From: Chara braunii | Taxonomy: Eukaryota; Streptophyta; Charophyceae; Charales; Characeae | Assembly (NCBI GenBank): GCA_003427395.1 | Contig: BFEA01000145.1 | Location: 933,655 to 989,090, forward strand | Reading direction: 5' to 3' | Length of the DNA: 55,436 nucleotides | Shown here: one piece after another, positions 41,356-51,992 of the stretch | Layout of the letters: every line of letters starts with the position of its first letter | Position numbering within the stretch: position 1 is the stretch's first letter | The notes under the pieces: generated by a model | What the model saw: the letters and a program-made list of their open reading frames with translations, nothing else | What the model was told of the DNA's origin: nothing | The model's database searches: none | Translations under genes and position numbers: made by a program

Positions 41356-42333
41356 GGGCCTCGCCGCACCACAGTCGAAAGGCGAAAAAGTTCGACGGCT
41401 GTCAGAACAAATTCGACAGCCTCCATTCGACAGTTTGCCCCCCTTTAGGGCCTCACCACACCACTCTTGAAACCCGTTTTTCGAGAGTTGGAGCCGTCGC
41501 CACACAGCCACTTGAGAGTTGTGGCCCGAAAACTCTTTCGAGAGTTGTCAGACCTTGTTTCGAGAGTCGACTCTCGAAACTCCTAAACGCCCAGCCTGCA
41601 ACTCGTGCGTTTTCAAGTGTCCTCGGCCGAACCCTTGAGGGACTTTCGATTTTCGAGAGCTGTCTGGCCGTTATCCTGACTCCATTCGGAAAAGACAAAG
41701 CTGTACGACTGTCGTTTTTCATCTTTTGTCCAACACCATCGCCCTTTCGAGAGTGCTGTGTGGCGAAGGCGCCTCAACTCTCGAAAACCCCACTCTCGAT
41801 GGTGTTGGACAAAGAATGAAAAATGACAGTCGTACAACTTCGTTTTTTCCGAATAACGGCCTGACAGCTCTCGAAAATCGAGAGTCCTTCGAGTGCCCTT
41901 GGGAGGACGCTTGAAAAGAGTGGTGCTGCAGGCTGGGCGTTTAGGAGTTTCGACAGCTACTCTCGAAACGAGGTTCTGACAACTCTCGAAAGAGTTTTCG
42001 GGCCACAACTCTCAAGTGGCTGTGTGGCGATGGCTCCAACTCTTGAAAACCGGGTTTCAAGAGTGGTGTGGCAAGGCCCTTAGTCCATCCCGACCTTATC
42101 CCCCCTCACCGAATTTCGAAGTCACCGAATTTCGAAGAGAAGTCGACGGCGCAGCCGAGGAGTGTCGAAAGCATGGGAGTAACAGGCTGGGGATTCAGCA
42201 ACTTTCGACAGGAGCTGTCGAGAAGCATGCTCTGACAACTGGAGAATTTTTTTCCCGTCTCCGACTTCGACAGCCTGTGTGGCGAAGAGAAACTGTCGAA
42301 AATTGCATTTTCGACAGTGGTGCGGCGAGGCCC
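41356..42333. mobile_element. Harbinger-like fold-back element hosting a nested copy
   Basis: The left end gggcctcgccgcaccacagt (with cgaaa) and the right end tttcgacagtggtgcggcga plus ggccc are inverted complements. ATA flanks both ends (41353-41355 and 42334-42336). It is split at about 41447 by the 632-bp palindromic element; without it the host element is about 343 bp. Confidence 0.8.
41448..42079. mobile_element. 632-bp palindromic Harbinger-like MITE
   Basis: The left arm begins gggcctcaccacaccactct and the right arm ends agagtggtgtggcaaggccc. The arms are inverted copies for about 290 bp each, with small differences, around a loop near 41740-41795. TTA flanks both ends (41445-41447 and 42080-42082). 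The 3-bp TTA duplication and GGG-starting termini fit PIF/Harbinger. No transposase is encoded. Confidence 0.9.
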
Positions 42334-42357
42334 ATACTCTCGAAATTTCGACAGTAA

Positions 42358-42771
42358 GGGCCTCGCCACACCAATGTCGAAACTACGGTTTTCCACATTT
42401 TTTCTTCGCCACACAGACTGTCGAAGAAAAAATGTCGAAAGCACTTCGACAATCGTCAGAAAAGTGGTTTCAACATGGGTGTCGAACGGCCCGCCTGCAG
42501 CGGGTCGAGTTTCGACATCACGGAGACGAGGTGTTGAAGGATGTGTTGATTTCGGCATAGTTGTTGAAGGATGTGTTGATTTGGACATCTATGGTGTCTT
42601 CTTCTTCTTTTTTTTGTTTTTTTCTTCTTCTTTTTTTTTGTTTTTTTTTCCTTTTCTGAAAACGAAACTGTGGTGTGGCGAAGGCGGCCATTGTGTCGAA
42701 ACGGTGAAAGTCGAAAATGGTCTGACAGTTGTCGAATATTTCACCGCTTTGACACTGGTGTGGCGAGGCCC
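42358..42771. mobile_element. Harbinger-like MITE, 414 bp, TAA target duplication
   Basis: Left end gggcctcgccacaccaatgt and right end acactggtgtggcgaggccc are inverted complements; TAA flanks both sides (42355-42357 and 42772-42774). The interior includes tgtcgaaa motifs on both strands and a pyrimidine-rich run at 42597-42655. Confidence 0.85.
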
Positions 42772-42774
42772 TAA

Positions 42775-43063
42775 GGGTCTCGCTCCACTACTCTCGACTC
42801 ACGAAAAGTTTCGTGAGTCCTTCTAGAGCTGTCAGACGTGCAAAACTCTCGAAAAAAAGGTCTCGGCTCCACTTACTCTAGATGGGTTTGCTTGAGATGC
42901 AGTGGCGGAATGAGACGAGCTCTCTGACTGCACTAAAAGACAACGCCGCCGACACGAGGCGCACTCTCGAAAAAAAATGGTCGGAGCGGGGTTACGAGGG
43001 ATGACACTGGAAAAGCATGTCGTCGCAGGCTGGGCACTCAAGACACTTCGAGAGCGCCCTTCG
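42775..43063. repeat. MITE end sequences next to the right LTR
   Basis: Starts gggtctcgctccactactct directly after the TAA of the preceding element and contains an inner hairpin gactcacgaaaagtttcgtg plus agtc. Further fragments (gcaggctgggcactcaagac) resemble 39140-39160. No gene. Confidence 0.6.
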
Positions 43064-43978
43064 TGTGACGAACCACTTCCCGAACCCGTGCTATCTTTCG
43101 TACCCTTCTTTTGCTTGTACCATACCGACCCCATAAAAGCCCCGTTTCGTTTGCTTGATTTCTGATGCCGCATTTTTTACCCCCATCTTTCGGAAGCCTT
43201 TTTCGATTCTCGGGTTCTGATTTTCCTTTTTCATGCAATTCGAGAAATTCATAGGAAATTGTGTGCGCCTTAGCGAGCGCACTGGGAATTGGGTGCGACA
43301 GTTGGGAATTCCGGGATAAGCGGAACTTCGACGCCTCCTTTTTGTGTGTGAATGTTCTCGGTCGCGTTTGAGAAAACTCTCGGAATTTTGCACGAATACA
43401 AATAGGCGTAGGATCTTCTTTTCCCGTGTTGCTTTTTCGCGCGCAGATATGGTGATTTCAATTTTTGAATTAGGACAGAGGCAAGCTGTAACTGTTCCGG
43501 TGCCTTTTTCTTTCTTTTTGTTGACGGCGCTGCGTATGCAAAAGCTTTCTCCTCTCTGACGCGCGCATCGCTCCCTCCCCGTTCTCCCTCCTCTTTCTCT
43601 CTCCTCGTAACTGTTTTTCCCTCTCTCTCTCTCTCCCCCGCTTCGCTTTTTGCGCGCCCAATTCCCTTTCTTGATCATCTGAATCTTGGACCCGTTTTGC
43701 GCTACTTCTTGCGTCTTTTCTCCCCTCACCCTCTGAGTCCAACACACGACACCCGGTTGATCCGTTGATAACTCCCGCTCGCCAATCAGGTACACTGATC
43801 AATAGGACTTTCCTATTGCGCGACGAATCTGATTGGTTGAACCTTGAGTTCCGAAGGATCAACATGGCATTCACAGAGCACTCCTCTCAAAGTCTTCTCC
43901 TCCTGCTTCCCCTCTTACTACACCCCAGCTTTCCCGTCGCCTTCTCCCCCTTCTATCTTCTATCTCCCTTGTCGCAAC

Positions 43979-43985
43979 TATAAAA
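43979..43985 (+). promoter_or_regulatory. LTR TATA box
   Basis: TATAAAA in the context gtcgcaactataaaacccgc. The left LTR has the equivalent caactataaat on the minus strand (37913-37903). Conservation in both copies supports this as the element promoter; transcription would start about 30 bp downstream. Confidence 0.65.
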
Positions 43986-44919
43986 CCCGCAAGGGCGTCC
44001 GCAAAGCTCTCTTATGTTCTCGACTCCTGAGCCAACTTCCGGGAAGCAGTGGCTAGGCAGAGTGTTTTGATGCGAGTCGAAAAGTCCTGTCGGGTTGACG
44101 ATAGGTTGGCCGGTTGTGCGCTTGATCGCCACGACGGACTGTGGGAGCTGGGCGAGCCGTGTCGAGTCTACGACAGCGGGGTGACTGTCGCAGTGATGGA
44201 AGTTAGCACGCGACGACCGGGATCGTCGGTGCGGGTATGAGGATCGATGATTGGAGTGAAGTGAGTGATTGGTCTGGGGCCATATTGGAATTAACGGCGA
44301 ATGCGCCTTTGTTGTTGCGGACCCTTATCTCTGGACTGAGTGCACTGCGGCAACACCGAACTTCCATCTTTTGGATTGTGCCATCTTCTATCTCGACTCT
44401 CTTCCCTCACCTTCCCCTCTCTCCTCTATCCTTGAATAATGATGTGTCTCCATGTTTGTCTCTCCTTTGAATGAATCTATGTGCTCTTTAGCGTGAAAGA
44501 ACTTTTTCCGGAACAATTCCATTACTTTCATGGGTAATCCCCATATGTTGAGGAATTGATCCTTTTGTCTTGTGAACGGTGGATGCGTGCGTACTGTTCA
44601 AGCAACCCGTCTTTTCCTATGCATGTCTCATTTTCGCACCTTCCACAGTGAATGTATGTATGGAAATGAGTGACTTTCTTTTGCGTTGATTAGATGATGG
44701 TCGTCGGGATTTTGTCCGAGAATGCAAGAGTATTTAAATCTGTAGTTCTGAATGCACTGCGCATGTCATCTGCCTTATGCTGCACGACATCTGCCACCGA
44801 TCAAAGGGGCGGCCTGGAGAAACAAGGCGTCTGGGATCAACGTCGCGTTGGCTCACTAAACCTGAGCTGCGGATCGGTCTCTCGGTTATATGCATGATCA
44901 AGCCGATGTCGAAAGAGAT

Positions 44920-45529
44920 TGATTGTGAGTTGTGCGAGTGTTTTCTTTTCTTTTGATGAGGACGTCTCGAGGTTTTTGCAATTGATTGACTTGTGGACTG
45001 ACAAACACCCTTCGATCGGGCGCCAGCCTCCTGCACCTCCCGCCTCAACACGGCCTTTTCCCTACAACGAGGAAGGACACGTGTATGCGAGTGGGACGTA
45101 CGAGAAACTGTCGCACAGATCGGCGGGCGATACTACTTCCCTCTAGCCAACCGCTGTTCAGGGTTCGTAAAGGCTGGATTTGTCATTATCGATACGCACT
45201 TCCCACCGTACTCGATATTGTTGCCATTTAACGAGTTGATCGCCATCCCGTGGACGACAGTAAAACCCCACTGGCCGCGCACTCTATGCACCGAATGCCA
45301 GCGTTTTGAGCGCTACAAATCCAGGGGTTTCCACTACCGTGTGCGGAGTGAAGACAAGCACAAAGAAAGAGCCACGCGGCTGAGACCATCCACGTCAGAC
45401 TCGGAACTGACTGACGAACGGCGACGAGACTTGATACGAAAACGGGACACGCGAAGAGTGTCAAAGCCTTTCCGCTCTAAACGACGGGTTGTAGCCCGGT
45501 GGGAAGCCCGACAATACTTTTTGGATTGA
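44920..45529 (+). pseudogene. LTR-internal frame, right copy (frameshifted)
   Basis: Counterpart of the 183-aa frame in the left LTR. The first part encodes DVSRFLQLIDLWTDKHPSIG; a single-base loss near 45066 shifts the frame; the second part (about 45160-45529) resumes with VIIDTHFPPYSILLPFNEL, HWPRTLCTECQRFERY and SDSELTDERRRDLIRKRDTR. The protein-level similarity across a frameshift shows that the ancestor was coding. Confidence 0.6.
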
Positions 45530-45748
45530 ATTTGGAGTTTTCTCCTTTCGTGCCGTGCCCGGTCGCGCTTTCCGAGACGCACGAAAGCAATCGACTTGCT
45601 TCATCAGACCAACACGGGGGATTTCAGCTCCGTCTGTGTCCCCACGCTCAATTTCCAAAAATCCTTGGCACACCCCATCTTGCTGTTTTTCGGGACCCTT
45701 TTCCGCACGCCTACCACTGCGAACGAAGGCCAGCACAAGGCGTGAGGT

Positions 45749-45760
45749 TGGTATCGGAGC
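45749..45760 (+). other. Primer-binding site, right element
   Basis: TGGTATCGGAGC lies immediately after the LTR, identical to the left copy and one base from the usual plant initiator-Met-tRNA PBS. Confidence 0.85.
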
Positions 45761-45884
45761 CGACACGTGTCGGTTCTGATGATAGTACGTCGAACTGGCG
45801 AGAGGTAGGAGAGATCCTCAAGTGGCTCGTCGAGATCGCCCAGTCACCGAATCTCAATCTGGTGCGGCTGCACCCTCAATACCA

Positions 45885-47303
45885 ATGGTGGACGGTACTA
45901 GAGTGATCGTTAGCATCCCTGCCCCCTTCCCTTTCTTCCCTAACCATACCCATCCCGAGGCTTGGCTGGAAGCTGTCGAAGCTCAAAACTACAGCACTGC
46001 TGATCTTCCCCGCGTTCTGACATTGCTGCTCCGCAATATGTCGCATGACTGGTTTAGAAAACATACGTGGGTAGATTGGAATACTTTCAAACAAGCCTTC
46101 TTGGCTCGATTCGATACGGTCAGTGAAGATGCCGCCTGGTACGTGCTAAAAAATCGGCCCCAAGGACCAGGGGAATTGTTGCCCGATTTTGTGTATCGAT
46201 TTCAAACCACGTCGGACAAATCCGGGCGAGATGAGAAATCCGCTCGAGATTTATTCATCGATCACCTACGAAGTCCGACATTGAAAGAGAAACTGTAAAA
46301 AAAAGTACCGCCGAAAACACACCAGTTATCGGCTATCATTGATAAAGCACTGGAACTGGACTTGGCTGATACAAAAAAATATATCAGTCAGGGAAACGAA
46401 GATATTATAGATACCATACGGGACGTAACGGCTAAAAGGCGGTCGTGGTTGCAGGCAATCGAACGATTTTATCCCTGCCCCGACCATGACCTTCCCGGCG
46501 GGATCGTTTCCGATATCCCGCCTGCTTCTTCTCCCACTCCCCCGGTGAATCAATCGATCACGGCAGTTAAAAGCGGAATCTCACTCGAACCCCCCTCGAC
46601 GGCCATAACCAACTTACATCTTGCCCAGATGATCCATACGGCTACTACGAAGCAGTCCGAATGGATAAGCAACTTGATCCAAATGCAGGCCGCTCACATG
46701 GAGCGGATGAAACAGATAATGGGAAGGCTAATCAAGCCCAACCCCGCCCTTGCTCGGCCTGCCCCTACGCCATTTCCACTCTTGCCTGCCCCGCCTGCTC
46801 CGGGGTACGCACCTCAGTTCCCTCATCTAGCTAATCCAGCAGGAAAAATCGAATGTTTTAACTGCAAACAGCCCGAGCATTTTGCCCGAGACTGTCCGCA
46901 GCCCAAGCGTAATCAGCCTCCACTTGCTGCGGCCCCTGTCACCCTGAATCAAGGACGAGTGGCCGCTTTGATGGATACGGACCAGGGAAGAGAACTCGTA
47001 GCATATGCCCCAGAACAACCATCCCCCTCATTGGCAACGGCGTCGACATCGGGAGCTTCTTCCTCTGACGCCGATGACGTGGTCAATCCACTTGAGTATC
47101 TTCATCTCACAGGCATGATCGGAGTGATCCGATCGGCCCCGGATGATCTCGAATGGGTCGATCGCGAATCCAATCCTGGTCCGCAGTTTCGCACAGGGGA
47201 CATTGATGTATTAAAAACACTCAAGCAACTAGATATTCGCGTTCCTATCCCGGTAGGACATTTGCTCACCATATCCGAAGCTGCAAATTATAAACGTTTA
47301 TAA
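45885..47303 (+). pseudogene. gag, right element
   Basis: The first ATG after the PBS is at 45885. The gag core (FPFFPNHTHPEAWLEAVEAQ, LLLRNMSHDWFRKHTW) is followed by a TAA at 46296-46298 where the left copy has CAG; the same frame then continues. A CCHC zinc knuckle with all four ligands (CFNCKQPEHFARDC) lies near 46854-46895, with Glu in place of the usual Gly before His. The frame ends at another TAA (47301-47303); the left copy is open there. Role: RNA-binding structural protein of the particle. Only nonsense codons, no frameshift, separate it from a full frame. Confidence 0.85.
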
Positions 47304-47351
47304 CATTATCAGAAAAATCAAAAGCGCTTCACGTACTAGCGTATACAGCGA

Positions 47352-47990
47352 ATGTTAAAAAGGAAGGAAGGAGACGAGAAAGTTGCATCTCCCGATACAA
47401 GGGAACCTAAACCTGAAGCCGCGCGTATAGTGGCGATCTCTCTAGCAGAAAAAGATCACTTCGTACGAGCTCGGCCGGTACTGTGGAAAAGCGTGGAATG
47501 TGAATGTGAGGTGTGGGGCAAGCCGTTTGACGCCCTTATCGACACAGGATCTTCTGCAGCGGCCATATCATTAGACACTGTCAAAAAGACAGGACGACTT
47601 GGAGCCATTCTTCCTCTATCTGGCAAAGACCATTATGTCTCTGCCGACGAGAAAGCAATGAACATCGTGGGCATTATCAAGAATATGGCTGTAAAAGTCG
47701 GACGAGTACACGTCATTGTCAACGCGCTCGTGATAGATGTACGTTCCTATTCTGTGTTGTTAGGACTACCTTGGGCGATGGCGGTAGGCGCACGACTGCA
47801 TTTTGATTCAAAACAACTGGTGCTCACGCAAACTGGGGGAAAGCCTCAAACTATTCCCTTGCGAATTTCCACCCGAACGATAAAGCAAACCCCTAACCCG
47901 GCCCAAATAGGGATGATTCGATCCACTAATCCCGAAGAATGTTTTTCTTCCGACATCGATAGTGGAATCGCGGAACAGGGAATAGTTTGA
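47352..47990 (+). CDS. Aspartic protease of the right element
   Basis: About 212 codons are open. The catalytic motif is DTGSS (about 47539-47553) preceded by CEVWGKPFDALI, and the second hydrophobic signature is SVLLGLPWAM (about 47752-47781). It starts with an ATG 12 bases after an in-frame TAG that closes the gag frame, an arrangement shared with the left copy (TAA there). It ends at TGA 47988-47990, beyond which the same frame continues into RT, so the protease-RT join is broken by one nonsense codon. Confidence 0.8.
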   Translation: MLKRKEGDEKVASPDTREPKPEAARIVAISLAEKDHFVRARPVLWKSVECECEVWGKPFDALIDTGSSAAAISLDTVKKTGRLGAILPLSGKDHYVSADEKAMNIVGIIKNMAVKVGRVHVIVNALVIDVRSYSVLLGLPWAMAVGARLHFDSKQLVLTQTGGKPQTIPLRISTRTIKQTPNPAQIGMIRSTNPEECFSSDIDSGIAEQGIV

Positions 47991-49322
47991 GGCTTTCCCC
48001 ACCCACCCATTAGCTGCGTTCCTTACCGATACTCGCCAGCTCAACGAGCGGCCGCTTTTCAGCGGATTAAAGAATTCGAAGCTAATGGATGGATCGAACC
48101 CGCAATAGGTCCTTGGTCTTTTCCCGTAGTGATCGTGCCTAAAAAGGCCGGAGGGATTCGCATTTGCATCGATTATCGAAAGTTGAATGATATCACGATC
48201 GAAGATGTGTGTGTACCCCCTCCCCCGGATTGATGAGTTGTTGGATGCGATTGGGAGTGCTCGATTTTTCAGCAAGTTTGATGTTCGCCATGGGTTCCAT
48301 CATCTTCTTGTTCGAAAAGAAGATCGTCCGAAAACAGCGTTTGTGCTTTTCGAGGGAACGTGGCAATAGGTTCGATGTCCGATGGGTATCTGCAACGCCC
48401 CCGCGACCTTTCAGCGAGCCATGAACATGGCTTTTCAGAATTTCGTGTGGAAGACTCGTTTGGCGCAGATTATCATCAACTACTGCGTAATTGTGTACAT
48501 GGATGACATCTTGGAGTACTCATGTTCCTACGAGGGACATGTGCAGCACATCGAATGGGCACTGCACGCGCTACGGGATGCGGGTTTCAAAGTGGCGCTC
48601 GAGAAGAGTCAGTTTTTTCTGACCACCATTTCCTTCTTGGAACACGAGGTGACTGATAAGGGGCTCCAACCGGAGCCGCAGAAGGTGGCCGCTCTCAGGG
48701 ATGCGCCGGTGCCTACGACTATCACGCAAGTTCGCGCCTTTCTGGGCCTGGCCTCGCACTACCGAAGATTTATCAAGGGGTTCGCAGCGATTGCATGACC
48801 CCTCACAAATCTGCTACGTAAAGATCAACCATTTTCCAAGCTCAAGGCCGCTCTCATTTCGGCTCCGGTCCTTATAAGACCCCGGTCCTTATAAGATCGG
48901 ATCCCGAAAAACCTTCTGTTCTCATCACCGACTGGCAGCCCTAGGCAATTTCGGCGATCCTTGCCCAGGTGGGGCCAAGTGGACTCGAGAGCGTGGTGGA
49001 GTATGCGTCCAAATCAGTGCCCGCCTGCAAGCACAACTACGCCGCTCCAACAGGAGAATGGTACGCACCTCTCTGGGGAATCAGTCACTTTCGCGCTTAC
49101 CTGTACGGGAGAAAGTTCACTCTGGTAACTGATCATGAGCCCCTGCTGGCTCTGAAGAAATGGAAGGATTACTCTGGCATGATCGGGCGATGGGCAACGG
49201 TGCTGCAGAGCATGGACTTTGACATCCGTCATCAGAAGCACAAGAGACAGGGGAATGCGGACGGGCTGACTCGACTACACCGGCCCGAGAAAGTTCCGAT
49301 GAACGAGGAGGTGATTCCGTGA
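47991..49322 (+). pseudogene. Reverse transcriptase and RNase H, right element
   Basis: RT begins as FEANGWIEPAIGPWSFPVVI and ICIDYRKLND in the protease frame, shifts near 48220, then runs through FFSKFDVRHGFHHLLV, a TAG at 48373-48375, GICNAPATFQRAM and the catalytic VYMDDIL (TAC ATG GAT GAC at 48496-48507). A TGA at 48796-48798 and at least two more stops follow. RNase H is recognisable from about 48980: VVEYASKSVPACKHNYAAPT, ISHFRAYLYGRKFTLVTDHE and ending in the LTRLHRP segment. Together these would copy element RNA into DNA. Integrase is absent, so the copy is dead. Confidence 0.85.
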
Positions 49323-50096
49323 AACGAACCTGAACAGAAGACCGGACCTCGGTACGGCCAAGTGGAGATCCTGACGAAGCAGTAAGCGACACGAGGACTA
49401 ATTTGTTTGTTCTACCCTCTCTATAATACAGTCCCAACCCTTCCTCCGCTACCATCATGACTACCCCACCTGCCTCCGCAACCCCTTCGTCTCCTACAAC
49501 AGCGATTTCGTCAAAACGGACATTTTATATTTTTTGAACGAAATTGAAATTGTCATTTTCATGCTGATTTTGGTGATTTTTTACGTTTTGAGCACACCAT
49601 TTTGGGTAGGTACCCCGCATTTGTTTATAGTTTGTGCTCATATTGACCACAAGTTTTACATTGCGTTCTCACACATTTTGGGGGGTGTTACAATTTTATT
49701 CGCATTATGTGATGCTATAGGGGTCTTTATTATGGGTTTTATTGTACTCTTCTATCATATCAATTAGCATTTACTATGTTTCGCAAAATAATATCTGTTG
49801 GTTTTCGTTTTTTATTGACAAATGCATTAAGACAAGATAAATATATTGAATATCATACTAAAAAATACATATGGCATGTCCAGTCAATGACAAAAAAATT
49901 CCATGGACATCTAAAAAAGTTCGAGACATTTTGTTCCACCCTAGAATTACGAACAACGTTATGTGAATATTTTCGAAATTCATATAAAAAAAAAAATTGA
50001 CTTCTTTAGACAAATACAAAGAAACATTGATGCGGATTTTGGCTCATGTGATATATGATACATGTGCGCTGAAATATATGTACATAGAGAGACTCC
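49323..50096. other. AT-rich stretch after the LTR element
   Basis: No LTR matching 43064-45748 appears here. Small hydrophobic or basic frames at 49534-49767 and 49776-50000 have no recognisable domain and fit AT-rich noise. The element's broken 3' edge is probably between 49322 and 49500. Confidence 0.5.
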
Positions 50097-50109
50097 ATGT
50101 CTCTCTCTC

Positions 50110-50153
50110 TCTCTCTCGCTCTATCTATCTATCTATCTATCTATCTATGTATG

Positions 50154-50212
<59 letters not shown>
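50110..50212. repeat. CTAT microsatellite
   Basis: Tandem ctat units with a short ctatgtatgtat interruption, preceded by a CT run. It is the complement of the GATA motif at 2.7-3.4 kb. Confidence 0.95.
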
Positions 50213-50559
50213 GACTAGCATAATGTCTATGAAAGTTGTTGCCCTATACTTCATACACTCCTCTACACTACGAATATGTGCAGTCGTACATGATCGTACA
50301 AAAGGTGGAAATTCGCTTCGACATCATTTTAAAAAAACTAAAATCCGGCATATGACAACACGTAAAACGATATGAGCACTCGTACAAGCGCATGATCTAC
50401 TCTATTGCCATGTCCGTCTACATGTGCTAAGGCACGAAATGTCTAGAAGTGCTACAGCAACGCAAGTGAACCAGGCCGTTGCTCAGACCGTTGACTCGGC
50501 GGAGTACACTCTTCGTGATGTTGAAGTTGGTGGTTAACTTTATTTTTTTTAATTTGCGG

Positions 50560-51108
50560 TTGACCCCCATTATTTCTTCATTCTCTACGATGACTGTTGA
50601 GATAGAAGCAGTGATGGCAGTCCTCCGAGCAACGAATTCCAACATTGTATCCTGTGAGTGAATACAATATTGTTTAACGTGCTGTTTGTACGCTCGCACC
50701 ATCGAGTCTCCTGCATCACTCTGCGGGATCTTTTGTCTCCATGTCTTCGTTGCACATATTGTAAGCCCTTCGTGATATTGCACAGCAACACATGCAATGG
50801 TGGCGCTGCATTTCTCTGTCACCGGGGCAGTCACAAGGCCGTAACCGTAGAAGACCTCCTTGTATCTTGCGTTCGTTCTTGTAATTATTATTATTCTGAC
50901 AGTCGCACACCCCCACGAGGTTGTAAATATTTCTTCTTGCGCTTAGAGGATACAAGTGCAGTGACGGTTCGTAATATGCAAAATCCCACGTGACAAGTCC
51001 GATGGCGTTACGTTGTCTCCTCAGCCGTTCTGATATCAGTTCCCCCCATTTGATTGGCGTTCCCCACCAATCTTGTCTTAACTGCCTCTGCATCCATTCC
51101 GGGTCCAT
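50560..51108 (-). pseudogene. Exon-like unit B of a tandem pair
   Basis: On the minus strand, a strong acceptor (T15 then catgcag) ends at 51110, followed by ATG and a frame with MDPEWMQRQLRQDWWGTPIK and ELISERL. A frame slip occurs near the run of AAT triplets (about 50882-50895); the continuation RYKEVFYGYGLVTAP, IACVAVQYHEGLTI and DTMLEFVARR aligns with unit A. Identity with unit A is roughly one third at protein level by eye. Function unknown. Confidence 0.5.
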
Positions 51109-51332
51109 ACTGCATGAAAAAAAAAAAAAAAAGGGAGAAAACAAAAACATAGGCATCACAAACACAGACGAAGTACGGAACTGTGACAGTGAGTTTACGA
51201 GTCATTGCGGAACAACAGTCAAAGCGGACATCGACGCAAGACAGACTGCAAGTTGTTCCGTTTGCCACTTTCGCGCCGTTGAATATGATCGACAATATTA
51301 AACTTTGTTATTGTGTTAGTTTTTTTCAGTTT

Positions 51333-51877
51333 CTATTTTTGCCCATCTTCGTTGTGGCATGTCATTAAAGTCGTCGCCACGTGAATGATGATCCTCGACC
51401 TTTCGTTGATGAAGCGCAACATTGCATCTCTGATTTCGTTGCATACATGTCTGATATACTTCAATATTGCCCTTTGCATGGTGGTCTCTTGCTCCATCGA
51501 TGACACCTTCTTTCGTTCAATCCGTGTCGTGCACCGTGTCAGGCCGTCATTAGAACAGAACGCGACGCATGCCACTGATGCCTCACGCCCACCCTCCCCC
51601 CACATGTGAACTATCCCCAACTCGTAAAATGCTTTGGTCCACTTGCCACTGCCTTGCCTTGCGTTGTTTGCATCACTCCCCGCTGTCTTGGCGAGGTTGA
51701 GAACTTGCAAGTGCTCCTCGTCGTACCACAATTCAATCGAGGGCCCAAAACTGTCCAGTCGATTGCCTGCACACCGACAACCCTCATTTGTGTTCTTGTT
51801 TTCCATGACAGAAGGTCCTCCCATCTCACCGGCGTCCCCCATTTCTCATTAGGCTTCCACTCCGACGATGCAGACAT
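51333..51877 (-). pseudogene. Exon-like unit A of a tandem pair
   Basis: A pyrimidine-rich acceptor (tttttttgttgtgtttag) ends at 51879, followed by ATG and MSASSEWKPNEKWGTPVRWE, IDWTVLGP. The frame then changes near 51765 and continues as ELWYDEEHLQVLNLAKT, WTKAFYELGIVHMWGEGG, VACVAFCSNDGLTRCTT and AMLRFINERSR to a stop at 51333. The shared signature with unit B is EW-x(5)-WGTP-x2-W-x2-L at the start and ACVA-x4-GLT-x-C near the end. It lies 115 bp downstream of the DUF7869-like frame on the same strand and may be its 3' exon. No family recognised. Confidence 0.5.
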
Positions 51878-51992
51878 TCTAAACACAACAAAAAAAAGAG
51901 AAAAATGCAATTCAATCGAACAATCAGCGATGTGCTTTGTGTTGTTCATATTGAACATATGATCATCGCTCATACTCCTTCCCTCCTCACGT

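Larger units (their letters stand above)
43064..45748 (+). repeat. 5' LTR of right element (~2.7 kb)
   Basis: Begins TGTGACGAACCACTTCCCG and ends GGCGTGAGGT before the PBS, as in the left copy. It contains a TATA box at 43979-43985 (TATAAAA), so U3 is about 0.9 kb and R/U5 about 1.7 kb. Divergence from the left LTR is visible throughout, with small insertions and deletions. Confidence 0.75.
43064..49322 (+). mobile_element. Ty3/gypsy-type LTR element, right copy
   Basis: In order it holds a 5' LTR (43064-45748), primer-binding site, gag, protease, reverse transcriptase and RNase H. The element fades out after RNase H at about 49322-49400, with no integrase or 3' LTR in the window. The protease-RT-RNase H order fits Ty3/gypsy; absence of integrase after RNase H is read as truncation. 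Several nonsense codons and frameshifts make it inactive. It lies head to head with the left copy (5' ends facing each other). Confidence 0.85.

Noticed and set aside
49534-50000. Two small frames (77 and 74 codons), one hydrophobic, after the LTR element
   Set aside because: AT-rich sequence, no recognisable motif, no conserved neighbour; treated as noise.
49323-50096. A 3' LTR of the right gypsy-type element
   Set aside because: No sequence matching TGTGACGAACC or the LTR interior was found there by eye, so the element is called truncated.
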